Shown: positions 40,550 through 64,000 of the stretch, piece after piece
Layout of the letters: each line of letters starts with the position of its first letter
How positions within the stretch are numbered: the first letter of the stretch is position 1
Origin: Pelecanus crispus
Taxonomy: Eukaryota > Chordata > Aves > Pelecaniformes > Pelecanidae
Assembly (NCBI RefSeq): GCF_030463565.1
Contig: NC_134661.1
Coordinates: forward strand, 8,642,542-8,706,541
DNA length: 64,000 bases
Reading direction: 5' to 3'
Program-made: the position numbers and the translations under genes
The notes under the pieces: model-generated
Seen by the model: the letters and a program-made list of their open reading frames with translations, nothing else
Told to the model about the DNA's origin: nothing
Databases searched by the model: none

Positions 40550-43500
40550 CTGGGGAACAGAGAGAGTCTGGTTACTAGAGGGGAGTTTCTGAACACGAGA
40601 ACCCAGTCCCTCAGCTGCACCTGGCAGGCCTGGAGCCAAGCATCCCCACGTCCCGCAGCCCGCCTGCGTCAGGAGGAGGTGCTGCCTGTCTGCGGCGTGA
40701 TGACCTGGCAGGCCCTGCTGGTGCCGGGTCCCGGGAGGTGCCGCGGCACGTGGAGAGGGTTGTCCCGATCTCCAATAGCGAGGGCTGCTCGGCCTGTAAT
40801 CATTAACTAGCGTATTTGGGGGTGTTCTGGTGCCCAGACATATGACCAGTTTCATCTTCTGGTTTCATATTCTGCCGGTGGCTTTTGCTTTTTTATGTGG
40901 CACGGAACCCTCCTCTACCAGCTTTCCTGATCTTTCCACCCATTTCTGATACCGACTGTCCCCATCCTGCCTGCTGTCAGGTACGAAGGTGGTGGGATTC
41001 GCCGCAGAGCACGATGTGCTAACTCAAGCGATGTGCACCGCTCCTGTCCCCTTCTGCCTCTCCTCCTCAGAGACGTCGGAGCTGCCTGGGACAGAGCAAG
41101 GTGAGGCGGGGACAGCGGCAGCCGTGCTTGGGATCGCTTTCCGCGCGCTCAGAGAAAGGTGTGGGGCAGCTGTTCAAGCACGACTGGAGGAACGCCTCTG
41201 CGGCGCCTTGGTGCCATAGCTGTGGGGAGGGATGCCGGAGAGAGAAATCTGTTCTGTTGGTAAACCTTGCGGTTCTGAATTAATTGCAGCCAGAGCAGGA
41301 AAGGGAATCTGAAAACACCACTTGGACCCCGGGCTGATACCCGGTAAAGGAAAGTGTGACGGAGCTGCCGCAGATGCGATTTGCGCTCGGCCTGCTGTAG
41401 CTCCTTGCCAGGTGAGCAGCCCGTATTTGGGCTGAGACCGCGCGCGAGTCCCCGGTGCTGTAGAGCTGCAGTTGCGCTCGGGATGAGGCCCCCGGACGGG
41501 AGGCACGCTCCGGCTGGCCTCGGGCACCTCACGGGAGCTGGGCGTTGGCAAAAGCAAAGGGCTCGGATGCAGGCAGGCAGAAAAAAGAGTGGCACAGGAG
41601 GCTTGCGGCAAGCTGAGAAATTAGTGACAACTGGGAAGAGCTCGGCAGCAGTTACCCCGAGCTCCCCCACCCACACCCTCTCTGGAGACCAGTGCTGAGA
41701 CTTCGGTGCCAACCACAACGGAAGTCTCTGCTTGCTGCTTTCATACCTTTCACTGCCAGCTGTAGCCGTTTGCACCTGCTGCTCCTTCCCTTGTCAGCCA
41801 AAGTTCCCATCTAAAAATACTAGCCCTGCTTTAAACAGTTTTAGAGCTCACTTGGGAGGCTTTTGCTCCCCCCCACCTCCCTGTGCTGCCAAGCCAAATG
41901 ACGGTGACCAGCCTCGAGTCCTGCGCTGTGCTTAGCTAGAGAAGGCTGATTTACCTTTCTTCTCTCTCAGGCAGCCTTCCCCAGGCAACGCGCTGGGTGC
42001 CTCCGCACGTGACTGAGGTAAAGAGGTGACATCGCAGCGGTCGTCCCGAACTGCTGTGCTGCTGAAACCACCTGCGTGGCTCCAAGGGGAGCCCAGGCAT
42101 GTTGATGGGGGAGAAGTCTACGGAGCGTTACCGAACGCGTGGAATGGGCAGCTGGCTCAGGCGGTCCCCGAGCAGTGGACGGTAGGAGGGCGAGCGAGCC
42201 CTTGGGGAAAGTGCGGAATAAGCTTGCCCAGCTCTTGCCCTCTTCCCTGGGCCTCTACCTTTGGCTACTGCCAGAAAGAGCATCGAGCCAGACAGACTTC
42301 GGTCTGACCCAAGTTACTCTTGGTCTTGCCACAGCGCCGTTCCCCGCTGGCTCTGCACCCAGCGGTGCTGCCGCTGTGCTGCGATGCCACAGTGCTTCCT
42401 CCCGAATGGGCGAGAGCCGGTCCTCTCGGGGGCTGAGAGTCCTCCTTGCCCAAAACCTCAAACACGCGTGACTGTCTTCCCCTAACGTAACAGTGGGGCT
42501 GCAAGCGTTTGGTGAGAAGCGTTCGTATTCCCAGAGAACAATTATTTTTCCAGTTTAGGGTATGATTCTGGAGACTGAAGGTTGCTGCTAAAGACAAAAG
42601 CCTTTAAAAATCCCTCCCGATGTGTTTTCTCCCTGGCTGGAAAATCTTTCCTGCCTAGTCCGTACCCAGACCCTGTGTCAGGAGTTACCAACATGCACAG
42701 AAACCTGTGATATGCTGGCTAGGGCCAGATCCTTGAATGTCCCCCCCCCCCCCAAAAAACCAAAACCGACACAAAAACCTTTGCAATTTGGTGCAGCGAC
42801 CGAACCTGGCTGCCCAGGATGCACGCGTGACTGTGCTGAAAAGCCCTAAGCGAACACGTGTTGGAATGGGTAACTTCACTGGGGAGAGGTTGGAGGGTTC
42901 CAGCTTTAAAGGGAAAAAGGAATCGATGGGAAACGGATGGGTTTGCTGGCTGGAGTGTCAGAGTGCTGCCTGGAGCCACGCCGGCACCACCGACGATGGC
43001 AGATGGGCAGCCTGCACCAATGTGTTCAATGGCTTTGGCTGCCAAATGGTTTCTAGCGTCACCTTGCACTACGAGCCGGAGGTGCGGAGGCTGAGTGCCG
43101 CTATCAGCCACCATCTGATTGCTGATAAGATGGCAGGTAGGGCTCTTACTGGAAGCCGGTCGCCACGGGCAGGGGAAGCGTGCGCTGAGCTGTGTTTGAG
43201 ACGTCCTCTCATGTGCATCTCCGAGCAGAGCAGCGAGTGTGGGTGGGAGCGGACAGAGATGAGTTGGAGATGAATAAAGAGGATGAAAGGTCAGAGTCCA
43301 GGCTGAGACAGGAAGGGCAAGGACCAGAGCTGCAGGAGATGCACTGAGTGTGACAAGCCGGGGCTTTTGGGGACTCTGCTGTGATTCCCATTTCTAGGTC
43401 TGGAAGCAGGTGGCTGCCTGATCTGGGATGGGAGAAGTCTACAGTGCGCGCGCGGGGGGCCTTTGTACAGGTCTCCTGCAATACAGCTGCAGCCAGATTT

Positions 43501-45931
43501 GCAGGTGGGCGATAAAGCGGTGCTTTTTGTCTGTAACCGAGCAGTCAAGTGCATGCCTGGGAAGCCCGTTCCTCTGCGCTCTTTGTTCAGGGATCCCTTT
43601 TCCCCCTGTAACCCACACCTCAGAGTTGTTCTGGTCTCTGCATGTCAGCTGCTTTTCTCAGTTCCCCACAACTGCCAGCGATCAAAACATTTGGCTGCAG
43701 AAGAGAAGCAGCCTGTGCACTATTAGAGATTTTCCACACGAGTCATTCCCTTCTAGCCCATGCCAGGGCTGGGAGAAGCACGTTTCATTCCCAGCGCCTT
43801 AAAACCGAAATTGCCCGCATCGGTGCACGTTACTGACAGAGCTTCCGCTCGTCCCCTCTCTGGGTGCTGAACTAGGGAAACCCACAAATAAGAGCAAAGC
43901 CTGTGGAAACGCCGCGTTACTGTGGCGCAGGTGCCTTTAAGGCTCTTGAGTCACATTGGTCCCATTACAATGAAAAGCGGCCTGCAGCACTTCAGGGGAC
44001 CTGGTGGAGATCTCGGTGGTCTTTCTGCGACCGTGTCTTTGTTTCTCTAGCCTGCAGCTGAGGAAGGTTAAGCGGGCAAAGCTGTATTGCTATGGAGAAA
44101 GGGGGTTATCGTTTTGGGCACGTGACTTTTCCCCAAGGTTACAGAGACGAGTGGTCCCATACGGTATCAAAGTTCAGGTTAGGCCCTTGCTGCACTCAGT
44201 GGGCAATACTGAGATAAATGCCCTTTCGGTGCAAATGTTCTCATCTCATTTTTTCCTTCCACGCTTGCTCAATCGGTCAAGCGATCCTCCCTGGTGAGCG
44301 CATGGGGCGAGGTTTGTGTCGCCGCTTTGACACTGTTGAGGCTTTTTTTTTTTGTTGCAAATCTCTGTGGGTAGGTTGCTGCTGCAAGTAACTTAGAACA
44401 ATTCATGGCAGAGGTAAAATCGCTAAGCTAAGGTTTTGGAAAGTATTGCGTACAAAGAACAAATCCCAGCGCTACTTAATCCCCCTGCGTTAAAAGCGAC
44501 GCAGTTTTGTCACAAGCAGCCGCTTGCTTATAGCGCGTGACACGCTGCGGGCAGGCAGCCGGCACGCTTCAGCTTCGCTGGTTTTCTGGTTGTGGGACAG
44601 ATTTCTAATGGAGAGTTTGGTTTTAACCTCTCAGCCAGCGTTAGCGCTGCCCCTGAACTTCAGCAGAGGTCAGGAAGAGAAGTGTCTTCTGCAAAAAAGC
44701 TCTAAAGGAAACAACCACCGTTCGCAAAGGATTTTTATACTGGATGAATATTAAAAATAAGGAGGGTAGGGCTTGCCCCCGACATCTCCTCTCTCTCTTC
44801 CCTGGTGTATTGGACAAAGGAGGGACGGAAAAATTGGTAAAAATTCAATCCAGCATATCTCTCTTTAGAGAAACTAAACAAAAACTGAGGTCTGCTGCAG
44901 AGAGCCACTGTATTAAAAAATAAATTCTGAGCTGCAACATTTGAAAACCAAGCTAATGATAGCACTGCTGTGGACTTCCCCTTGGATAGCACAAGATACT
45001 CTAAGGTGCAGCTGCTTTCTTTCACTTGCAAACGCAGGGGAGAGAACTATGGGTAGAATACACAGTGTCATCGCTCCCTATTAGAAGAAGTACTTGCAAT
45101 TTATCTTCCCCTCTTTAAAATTCCCCTCTTGAAAATACACTGCATATTCCCCTTTCAGCAGAGTCTACAGCCGCCTGTTTGTGGAGAAGGCAAGCAGGGC
45201 TAGGAGCATGTATAGCCGTACCAAGGGTTTTCACAGGCGGACAGACAGCATTGCATTTGCTTGGGTATTCCTGTTATGTAAAGACACTAGATGAGAGATG
45301 TCCAGGGCTTTGCACGCTGTGTGCACAGTCATTTATACCGCCGAAGGCTGCTGCAAAAGGCGCCCGACTCAGAACGAGCGTTTTACACCCACACTGTGTC
45401 GATGGCTGCGCAGAGAGCAGGGCAGCAGGGAACAGAGACCGGGACGGGCTGGCAGCGTGGGACAGGGCTGCAGCAGCCCGGCTCTCCCAGCGAGCCGCCC
45501 AGCCCTTCGGCAGCGACTGTGGTCTCGGTCCCCATCCGTGCAAGGACGGCGCTCGGGCTCGGCGCTCGCTGGAACGTCGGCGTGCAAGGTCCCAGTAGTT
45601 AGGCAGCTGTGCCCAAGGGAATACCTGGCACCCTTGGATCATAGCGGCTGCAGCCCCGTTACGCTGGCTCTCTGCGAGTTGCAGCGCTGTCGCCTGCAGT
45701 CCCTTCGTCGGTCAAGTCCAGACTTAAGGGATGCGAGGGCTGATTGTGCCGGCATAAGAAATCGTTCAAGCTCTCCCCCTGCCAATGGGAGGGGAGATGA
45801 CGGACAAATAGAAACCAGGTCTTTCAGCCCACCCCAGCTGTACCTGCTCTCCCTGTTAGCCTCTCAAACAAGCAAAGCCAGGCCCAACTCACCAAGTCAT
45901 AGGTCTCTGATGAGTAGCTGACAGGCCCCAT
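39473..45931 (-). CDS. CXCR5: CXCR5, C-X-C chemokine receptor type 5 (two coding exons)
   Basis: CXCR5 is a Gi-coupled plasma-membrane receptor for CXCL13 that directs B cells and follicular helper T cells to lymphoid follicles. Exon 1 (45,893-45,931) codes MGPVSYSSETYDL. Exon 2 (39,473-40,549) codes residues 14-371; human has 372 residues and the same two-exon plan. Seven hydrophobic segments are present. Landmarks are C36 and C293, C124 and C202 (the two extracellular disulphides), DRYLAIV at 148, CWSPYH at 270, NPILY at 317 and a Ser/Thr tail ending TTSISTF as in mammals. N-glycosylation sequons lie at N26 and N198. The residue at the sodium site 2.50 is Asn99, not the usual Asp. It lies tail-to-tail with BCL9L and head-to-head with DDX6. 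Confidence 0.96.
40550..45892 (-). other. CXCR5: CXCR5 intron 1
   Basis: A 5.3 kb intron. Visible are short homopolymers (C11 near 42,740, T11 near 44,343) and several GC-rich open frames on both strands that look like chance. No repeat family or nested gene was recognised. Confidence 0.6.
45893..45931 (-). CDS. CXCR5: CXCR5 coding exon 1 (13 codons)
   Basis: On the minus strand, ACCATGGGG gives a strong Kozak start, followed by 13 codons, MGPVSYSSETYDL, and the donor TTG|GTGAGT. Phase 0 fits exon 2. Mammalian CXCR5 also has a tiny first coding exon with an acidic/tyrosine N-terminus. The tyrosines near the acidic residues (YDL, then YYEAE from exon 2) are candidate sulphation sites. The match is by structure and phase, since the N-terminus itself is poorly conserved. 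Confidence 0.85.
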
Positions 45932-46070
45932 GGTTTCAGGGGCAGGATCTGTCTCTCCTCCAGCAGTTTCAGCAAAAGTTCTTCTTTTTTGGGGTGGAGT
46001 TAGTCATTTAAGTGAGTAGGGAGGGACCCGGCATGTAACAATAGAGTATTTGCAAGGCAAATGAGCTCCA
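45932..46070 (-). promoter_or_regulatory. CXCR5: CXCR5 proximal promoter with near-octamer motifs
   Basis: Immediately upstream of the CXCR5 start (minus strand) lie two near-perfect POU octamer words. ATTTGCAA at 46,048-46,055 is one base from ATTTGCAT, and AGGCAAAT at 46,055-46,062 is two bases from ATGCAAAT. Mammalian CXCR5 is known to depend on Oct-2 and its co-activator in B cells, which makes these sites plausible. No TATA box stands out, and the start of transcription is not defined. Confidence 0.35.
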
Positions 46071-49000
46071 GGCATAGAGTGACCTAACTGATGTAAAGAT
46101 TAGCATCTAGGTTTATCACCTTTTTCTTTAGTGCCGTAAGTTGATTTTTCAACGTATAGCGTGAAGAATCCACGTTCCTTTGGTCTGTACCAGGGAAGAT
46201 CCAGAATCGTCTATAGGCCTTCCCTGGAAACCTCCAGGGCTCTTGCCCACGGCCGTCCTCATCCCAGGCGGTCCGAAAGACTTTGGAAAGCTCTGCGCCG
46301 AGGGACCGGACCCCCTTACTAGAAATCTTCCCGGATCTGGGCACCTCTCTGGAGCCGTGCAAGACTTTGAAGACACCTGAGATGAAATGCACGGGTCTGA
46401 TCTGCGTGACCATCGCCCTCTGCCTCAGGGTCCTCCTGGCTGCTTTAACGTCAGCAACCTGCGGACGTCTTCTGCTCCTTCTCCCGCTGCGTCGCCCCTC
46501 ACCTTGGCTCAGGGGGGCACGCAGCGGCTTGCACAGGCAAGCACGGCCTCGGTGGCCGCGCCGCATGCCTAGGGAAGGGCACTAGCCAGCAGAGGCTGGT
46601 CTGCTGCATGACACACAGCGAAGCCCCCTTGATTAGACACCTTCCTGCAGCGCTCGTCTCGCCCATAATAGAGATGGGAAATTGAGATTTCCTCTTCTCA
46701 AGGAAATGGGCATTTTGTCCCACTAATGTCGCAGCAGCAGATTCACCGTGTGAAAGCCCCAGCCTGGGTCAGCAGATAGGGCAGCGTCGCAGCTGGCATT
46801 TTGGCAGAAAGCTTTTCCTCTGTGAGGAGCTGAGGTGGCTTGACAAGCGCCGAGCCCGTCCTCCTCTTGTCTAGGCACAGCTGCGCCAAAGCCTCCGTAC
46901 CCGCAAGGAGTCTGGTGGGGCTCAGACTGGTGAAGGAGGAGGTGGCGGCGTTATTCTGGTGAGCGACATTTGATTTCATTCGCTCCTTACGCTTATTAGC
47001 GGGGCCCCGGTGATCCCAACTTGGTGGTGGACCTGCTGCCCTCAGGACGTTGCTATCCTCCCCCGCCCCACGGACGTTTGCGTGTGCACCTGCGCATGCC
47101 CGCCCAATGCACTGGCCTCTGGGCACCCATTCTCCAAAAAGCAAGAGGCTGGAGAGCGGCAAAGCTGGAGGGAGAGCGTGGGGAGCTCATGCTGTGCCTT
47201 GCGTCCCCTGCCCGGTGCGGGGGGTACGGACTAAGCGAGCCCCATCCGGCGTGGCTCGGCTGTCCCGAGGCCCTGCGCTGCCGGGGCTGTGGGGTGAGGC
47301 AAGAAATGGGGCACCGCTGTGCCGGCAGACAGAGAAGTTAGGAAGGATGTTTTCACTCAGCTACAACTGGAGGGTGGAGCACTCAGCATCAGGGACTTCC
47401 TTTAAGGCCTAGCAACAAGGGTGCTGCTCCCCACGGCAAGGCACGTTTGGGACCGGCTCTGTCCGTGAGACAGCTCGTGACTGTCAACAAATGTGCCACC
47501 CCCTCCAGCCCCGATGACCCCGTGAGCAAAGCAGAAGTACCATGCAAATTAAGGTACTGCGAGTCTGTAGGTGACAGTCATGCTGCAGAACGTCTCGGGT
47601 CAGAGGGACGGGTCTGCATGATGCAGCTACGGGGAACCGTAGGCTGGAAACCCCCCCCAGGCTGTGAGCTTGGCCCTTAGACGTGGCGTGGGAATGACAG
47701 GGGTTCGGGGAGCCCGCTCCAAAGCATGCAAACAATTTCACCGTACAGGCATCACCTATGGGATCCATGTGTTGCTGTAACATGGAGTGCGGGAAAGATG
47801 ATGGAGAGAGAGAAGAGCATGGGAGAAAAATAAATGGGGAGAAAAGAAATGTAAATGAAAAATAATGTCACTTCACAGGCAGGTAAGGAACCGACTGTGG
47901 AAGAAAATCGTCACAAAACTCGACGCTAAATATTTGCGGAATGTTTTGGTGGCTGTACACGGGAATTCCTGGCTGAACTCTGATTTTCTGCCACGGGTAC
48001 ACGCTCTTGGTGGAGAACTGTTCTTGTATCGTCAGGAACATACAGTTTCATTAACTTCTGTAAGGTGTTCTGATACTAGGAAATTATTCAGCTTTACGTA
48101 AGGATGATAAAACGCACTACTTGCACCTGAAGTTGCTCTCTTCTGTTTAACTATGTGACTAGCAAGCACATCCGGTGACCAGTTTGACGCTACGCTGACT
48201 TTCTGAGCTCTGCTCGAGAAAAGCCAGATCGCTTCTGGCTCTTGAATCGTCTCACTTCTAATGTTTTCCATTTGTCTTATTTGCTGTTGCCATAACTGGA
48301 GCTTTGTGAAGTATGTGCTGCCTAATGCTAGTCATATTTACCAATCTGTTAATTTCTGTTGTCATGTGTTCTTTTAAGGTTAGAGCGTGCTATTTCCCGT
48401 TCATCTCGTTGCGAAGCGCGACGCTTAGCCGTGCGAAGAGCCGAGATGAAAGGCCGGTTCCTGCGCAGGAGGGCCAGAGCAGCAGCAGCAGCAAGGAACG
48501 AAAGGTCGTGCCCAGCGTGTGCCTCTGGCCGCGGGAACGGGGGAGTCGAGGCTTCTCCAGCTGCAACTGCTGCGCCCGCCGGCCAACAAGCAGGCACCGC
48601 AGGACAACAGGTGAGATGCGGCTTTTCCACTCTCCTGGCATTTGAAGGCACAACGCCTGTCTTTTTGGGTTCCTTTTTCTCTTGCCATGCTTGCCGCAGA
48701 AGCGTTAAAAAGGAAGAGGGAGGCATCGGGTGGGAGAGAGAGGCTTCCAAGGGAGCTCTGCCCCCGGGGCTGGCAGTTCAGGACACAGCAGCAGCCCCAC
48801 AGCAGGGCAGCAGGTAGTCTGGGAGCGAACAAAAGAGAGAAATTAAGGACGAGGCTGTGCTGATCTTGCTGATGTTGAGCGTCGTGGTGAAGAACGATCC
48901 AAAGACAGCTGTAGATGTGAGGAGCTAGAAAAAAATGGTAACGGGAGAGGAAGCAAATGCGTTTTCCCGGTTTTTTTGGTGCCCGTTTTGGATAAACCTT

Positions 49001-49480
49001 TGAACAAAAATTTGCCTGCAAGTTTTGGGATTACCAGCCTTTTTAGGCTAGCGTTTAAGATTATGTTCCTGTTGCGCCTCAGTTTGTCAAAACCCTTGTA
49101 TAACTAATGGCTGCCTGAAAAAGGAAGCAACGATTTCCAAGCTGTCGTGCTCTGTGGTTATGGCTCCCGCCTGCTGCGGGACTCAGTCTTTTATTCTTCT
49201 GTTTGCGTTAGCTGTGTTAAGGAAGCCGCATTAACTTTCCAGGCCGTTTCTGGGGAAGCGGGAATGCTTTCGCCAGCTTGGTTCCGAGCGCTCAGGCGCG
49301 CGCCGCTTCCCAGCACGGGAAGTCATCAGCGCCGGTGGCTTCCACTTTTGTCGCTCTGCGTCCCCCTCCATTTTAGAGCTCCGCAAATCGGCAAAAACGC
49401 TTCCGTAGCTGCAGGAGCAGCGACGCCCCAACACTCACAGGGGACCCGGCTGCCCCCGCTCGGATATGTTTATTCTTTTG
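46071..49480. other. CXCR5-DDX6 intergenic region (head-to-head)
   Basis: No protein of known family was recognised. A 67-codon frame with a signal-peptide-like start is at 46,382-46,585. The GC content rises towards the DDX6 CpG island. GC-rich frames on both strands near 48,360-48,820 show no motifs. Confidence 0.4.
46382..46585 (+). CDS. Small ORF with signal-peptide-like N-terminus, unrecognised
   Basis: The frame opens MKCTGLICVTIALCLRVLLA, a short basic start followed by a hydrophobic core and a small-residue ALTSA that would suit a signal peptidase site. The remainder (TCGRLLLLLPLRRPSPW and an Arg-rich tail) does not look like a folded domain. It lies upstream of CXCR5 in the opposite direction. 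I do not recognise it, and GC-rich chance coding is the likeliest explanation. Confidence 0.12.
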   Translation: MKCTGLICVTIALCLRVLLAALTSATCGRLLLLLPLRRPSPWLRGARSGLHRQARPRWPRRMPREGH

Positions 49481-49805
49481 GGGCCCACCGGGCCGGCATC
49501 AGGCCTCGCCCCCTGCAAGCGCGCCCGCCCTGTGCCGGGGGGCGGCGGGTCTCCTCCGCGGGGCTCGCTCCTCGCCCCAAGCCCGACCGGCCCCGCCGAG
49601 GACCGGCCCCGGGCCCAACGGGGAGGGCGCACCGGGCGGCAGCCCCGCCCCCTCCGCCCCTCCCGCCGCGCGGGCGCGCTCACGCGGCCGGGGGAAGCGC
49701 GGCGCGGGGCCGGGCGTGGCGCGCGCCGTGCGTGCGTGCGTGCGTGCGGGGCGGGGCTGGCCTGCCCTGCCGGGAGGGGGAGGGCGCACGGGAGGAAGGA
49801 GGAAG

Positions 49806-64000
<14,195 letters not shown>

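Noticed and set aside
40550-40855. Upstream extension of CXCR5 exon 2 to an in-frame ATG
   Set aside because: A strong acceptor lies at the exon edge, the extension has no receptor similarity, and the 13-codon exon at 45,893-45,931 fits the known gene structure.

Overview
The window is nuclear DNA from a bird. Three things show this: a CR1 LINE with the avian-type 3' end, an avian-type ERVL-like solo LTR, and the gene order BCL9L - CXCR5 - DDX6. That order is the conserved vertebrate block found on human 11q23.3 and, from memory, on a GC-rich microchromosome (chr24) in chicken. Exons carry canonical vertebrate splice sites, introns are short, and GC content is high with CpG islands, as expected of a microchromosome. 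I cannot name the species.

Layout. (1) 1-20,310 has no recognisable protein-coding exon. It is probably the 5' flank and/or first intron of BCL9L. It holds a 5'-truncated CR1 LINE (about 11,380-14,474), one clear and one probable ancient MIR-type SINE, and a few candidate regulatory blocks. (2) BCL9L (+) has seven coding exons from 20,374 to 31,059 that splice to an uninterrupted 1,510-residue protein. A roughly 3.5 kb 3' UTR follows, ending near an ATTAAA at 34,601. (3) CXCR5 (-) lies tail-to-tail with BCL9L. Its main exon is 39,473-40,549 and a 13-codon first exon is at 45,893-45,931, together a 371-residue chemokine receptor. (4) DDX6 (+) lies head-to-head with CXCR5. Its CpG-island promoter and noncoding exon 1 are at about 49,480-50,480, its start codon is at 52,387, and eleven coding exons run to 62,409. 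The last part of the protein (from the end of helicase motif VI) is not visible; it is either in the 200-N gap at 63,162-63,361 or beyond the window.

Roles. BCL9L is the beta-catenin/Pygopus adaptor of nuclear Wnt signalling. CXCR5 is the CXCL13 receptor that guides B cells and follicular T cells into follicles. DDX6 is the DEAD-box helicase of P-bodies, translational repression and mRNA decapping. Their adjacency is old synteny, not an operon.

Most notable observations: the bird CXCR5 has Asn at the near-invariant Asp2.50 sodium-site position. DDX6 has a GC-AG intron that splits the DEAD motif and contains a 34-C homopolymer close to its acceptor. Exons 9 and 10 of DDX6 are short by 2 and 1 bases at homopolymers, which looks like assembly error. 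A CpG island abuts BCL9L exon 3 with an open frame running into it. An antisense solo LTR with intact target-site duplications sits in DDX6 intron 11. I did not find a wholly new biological system.
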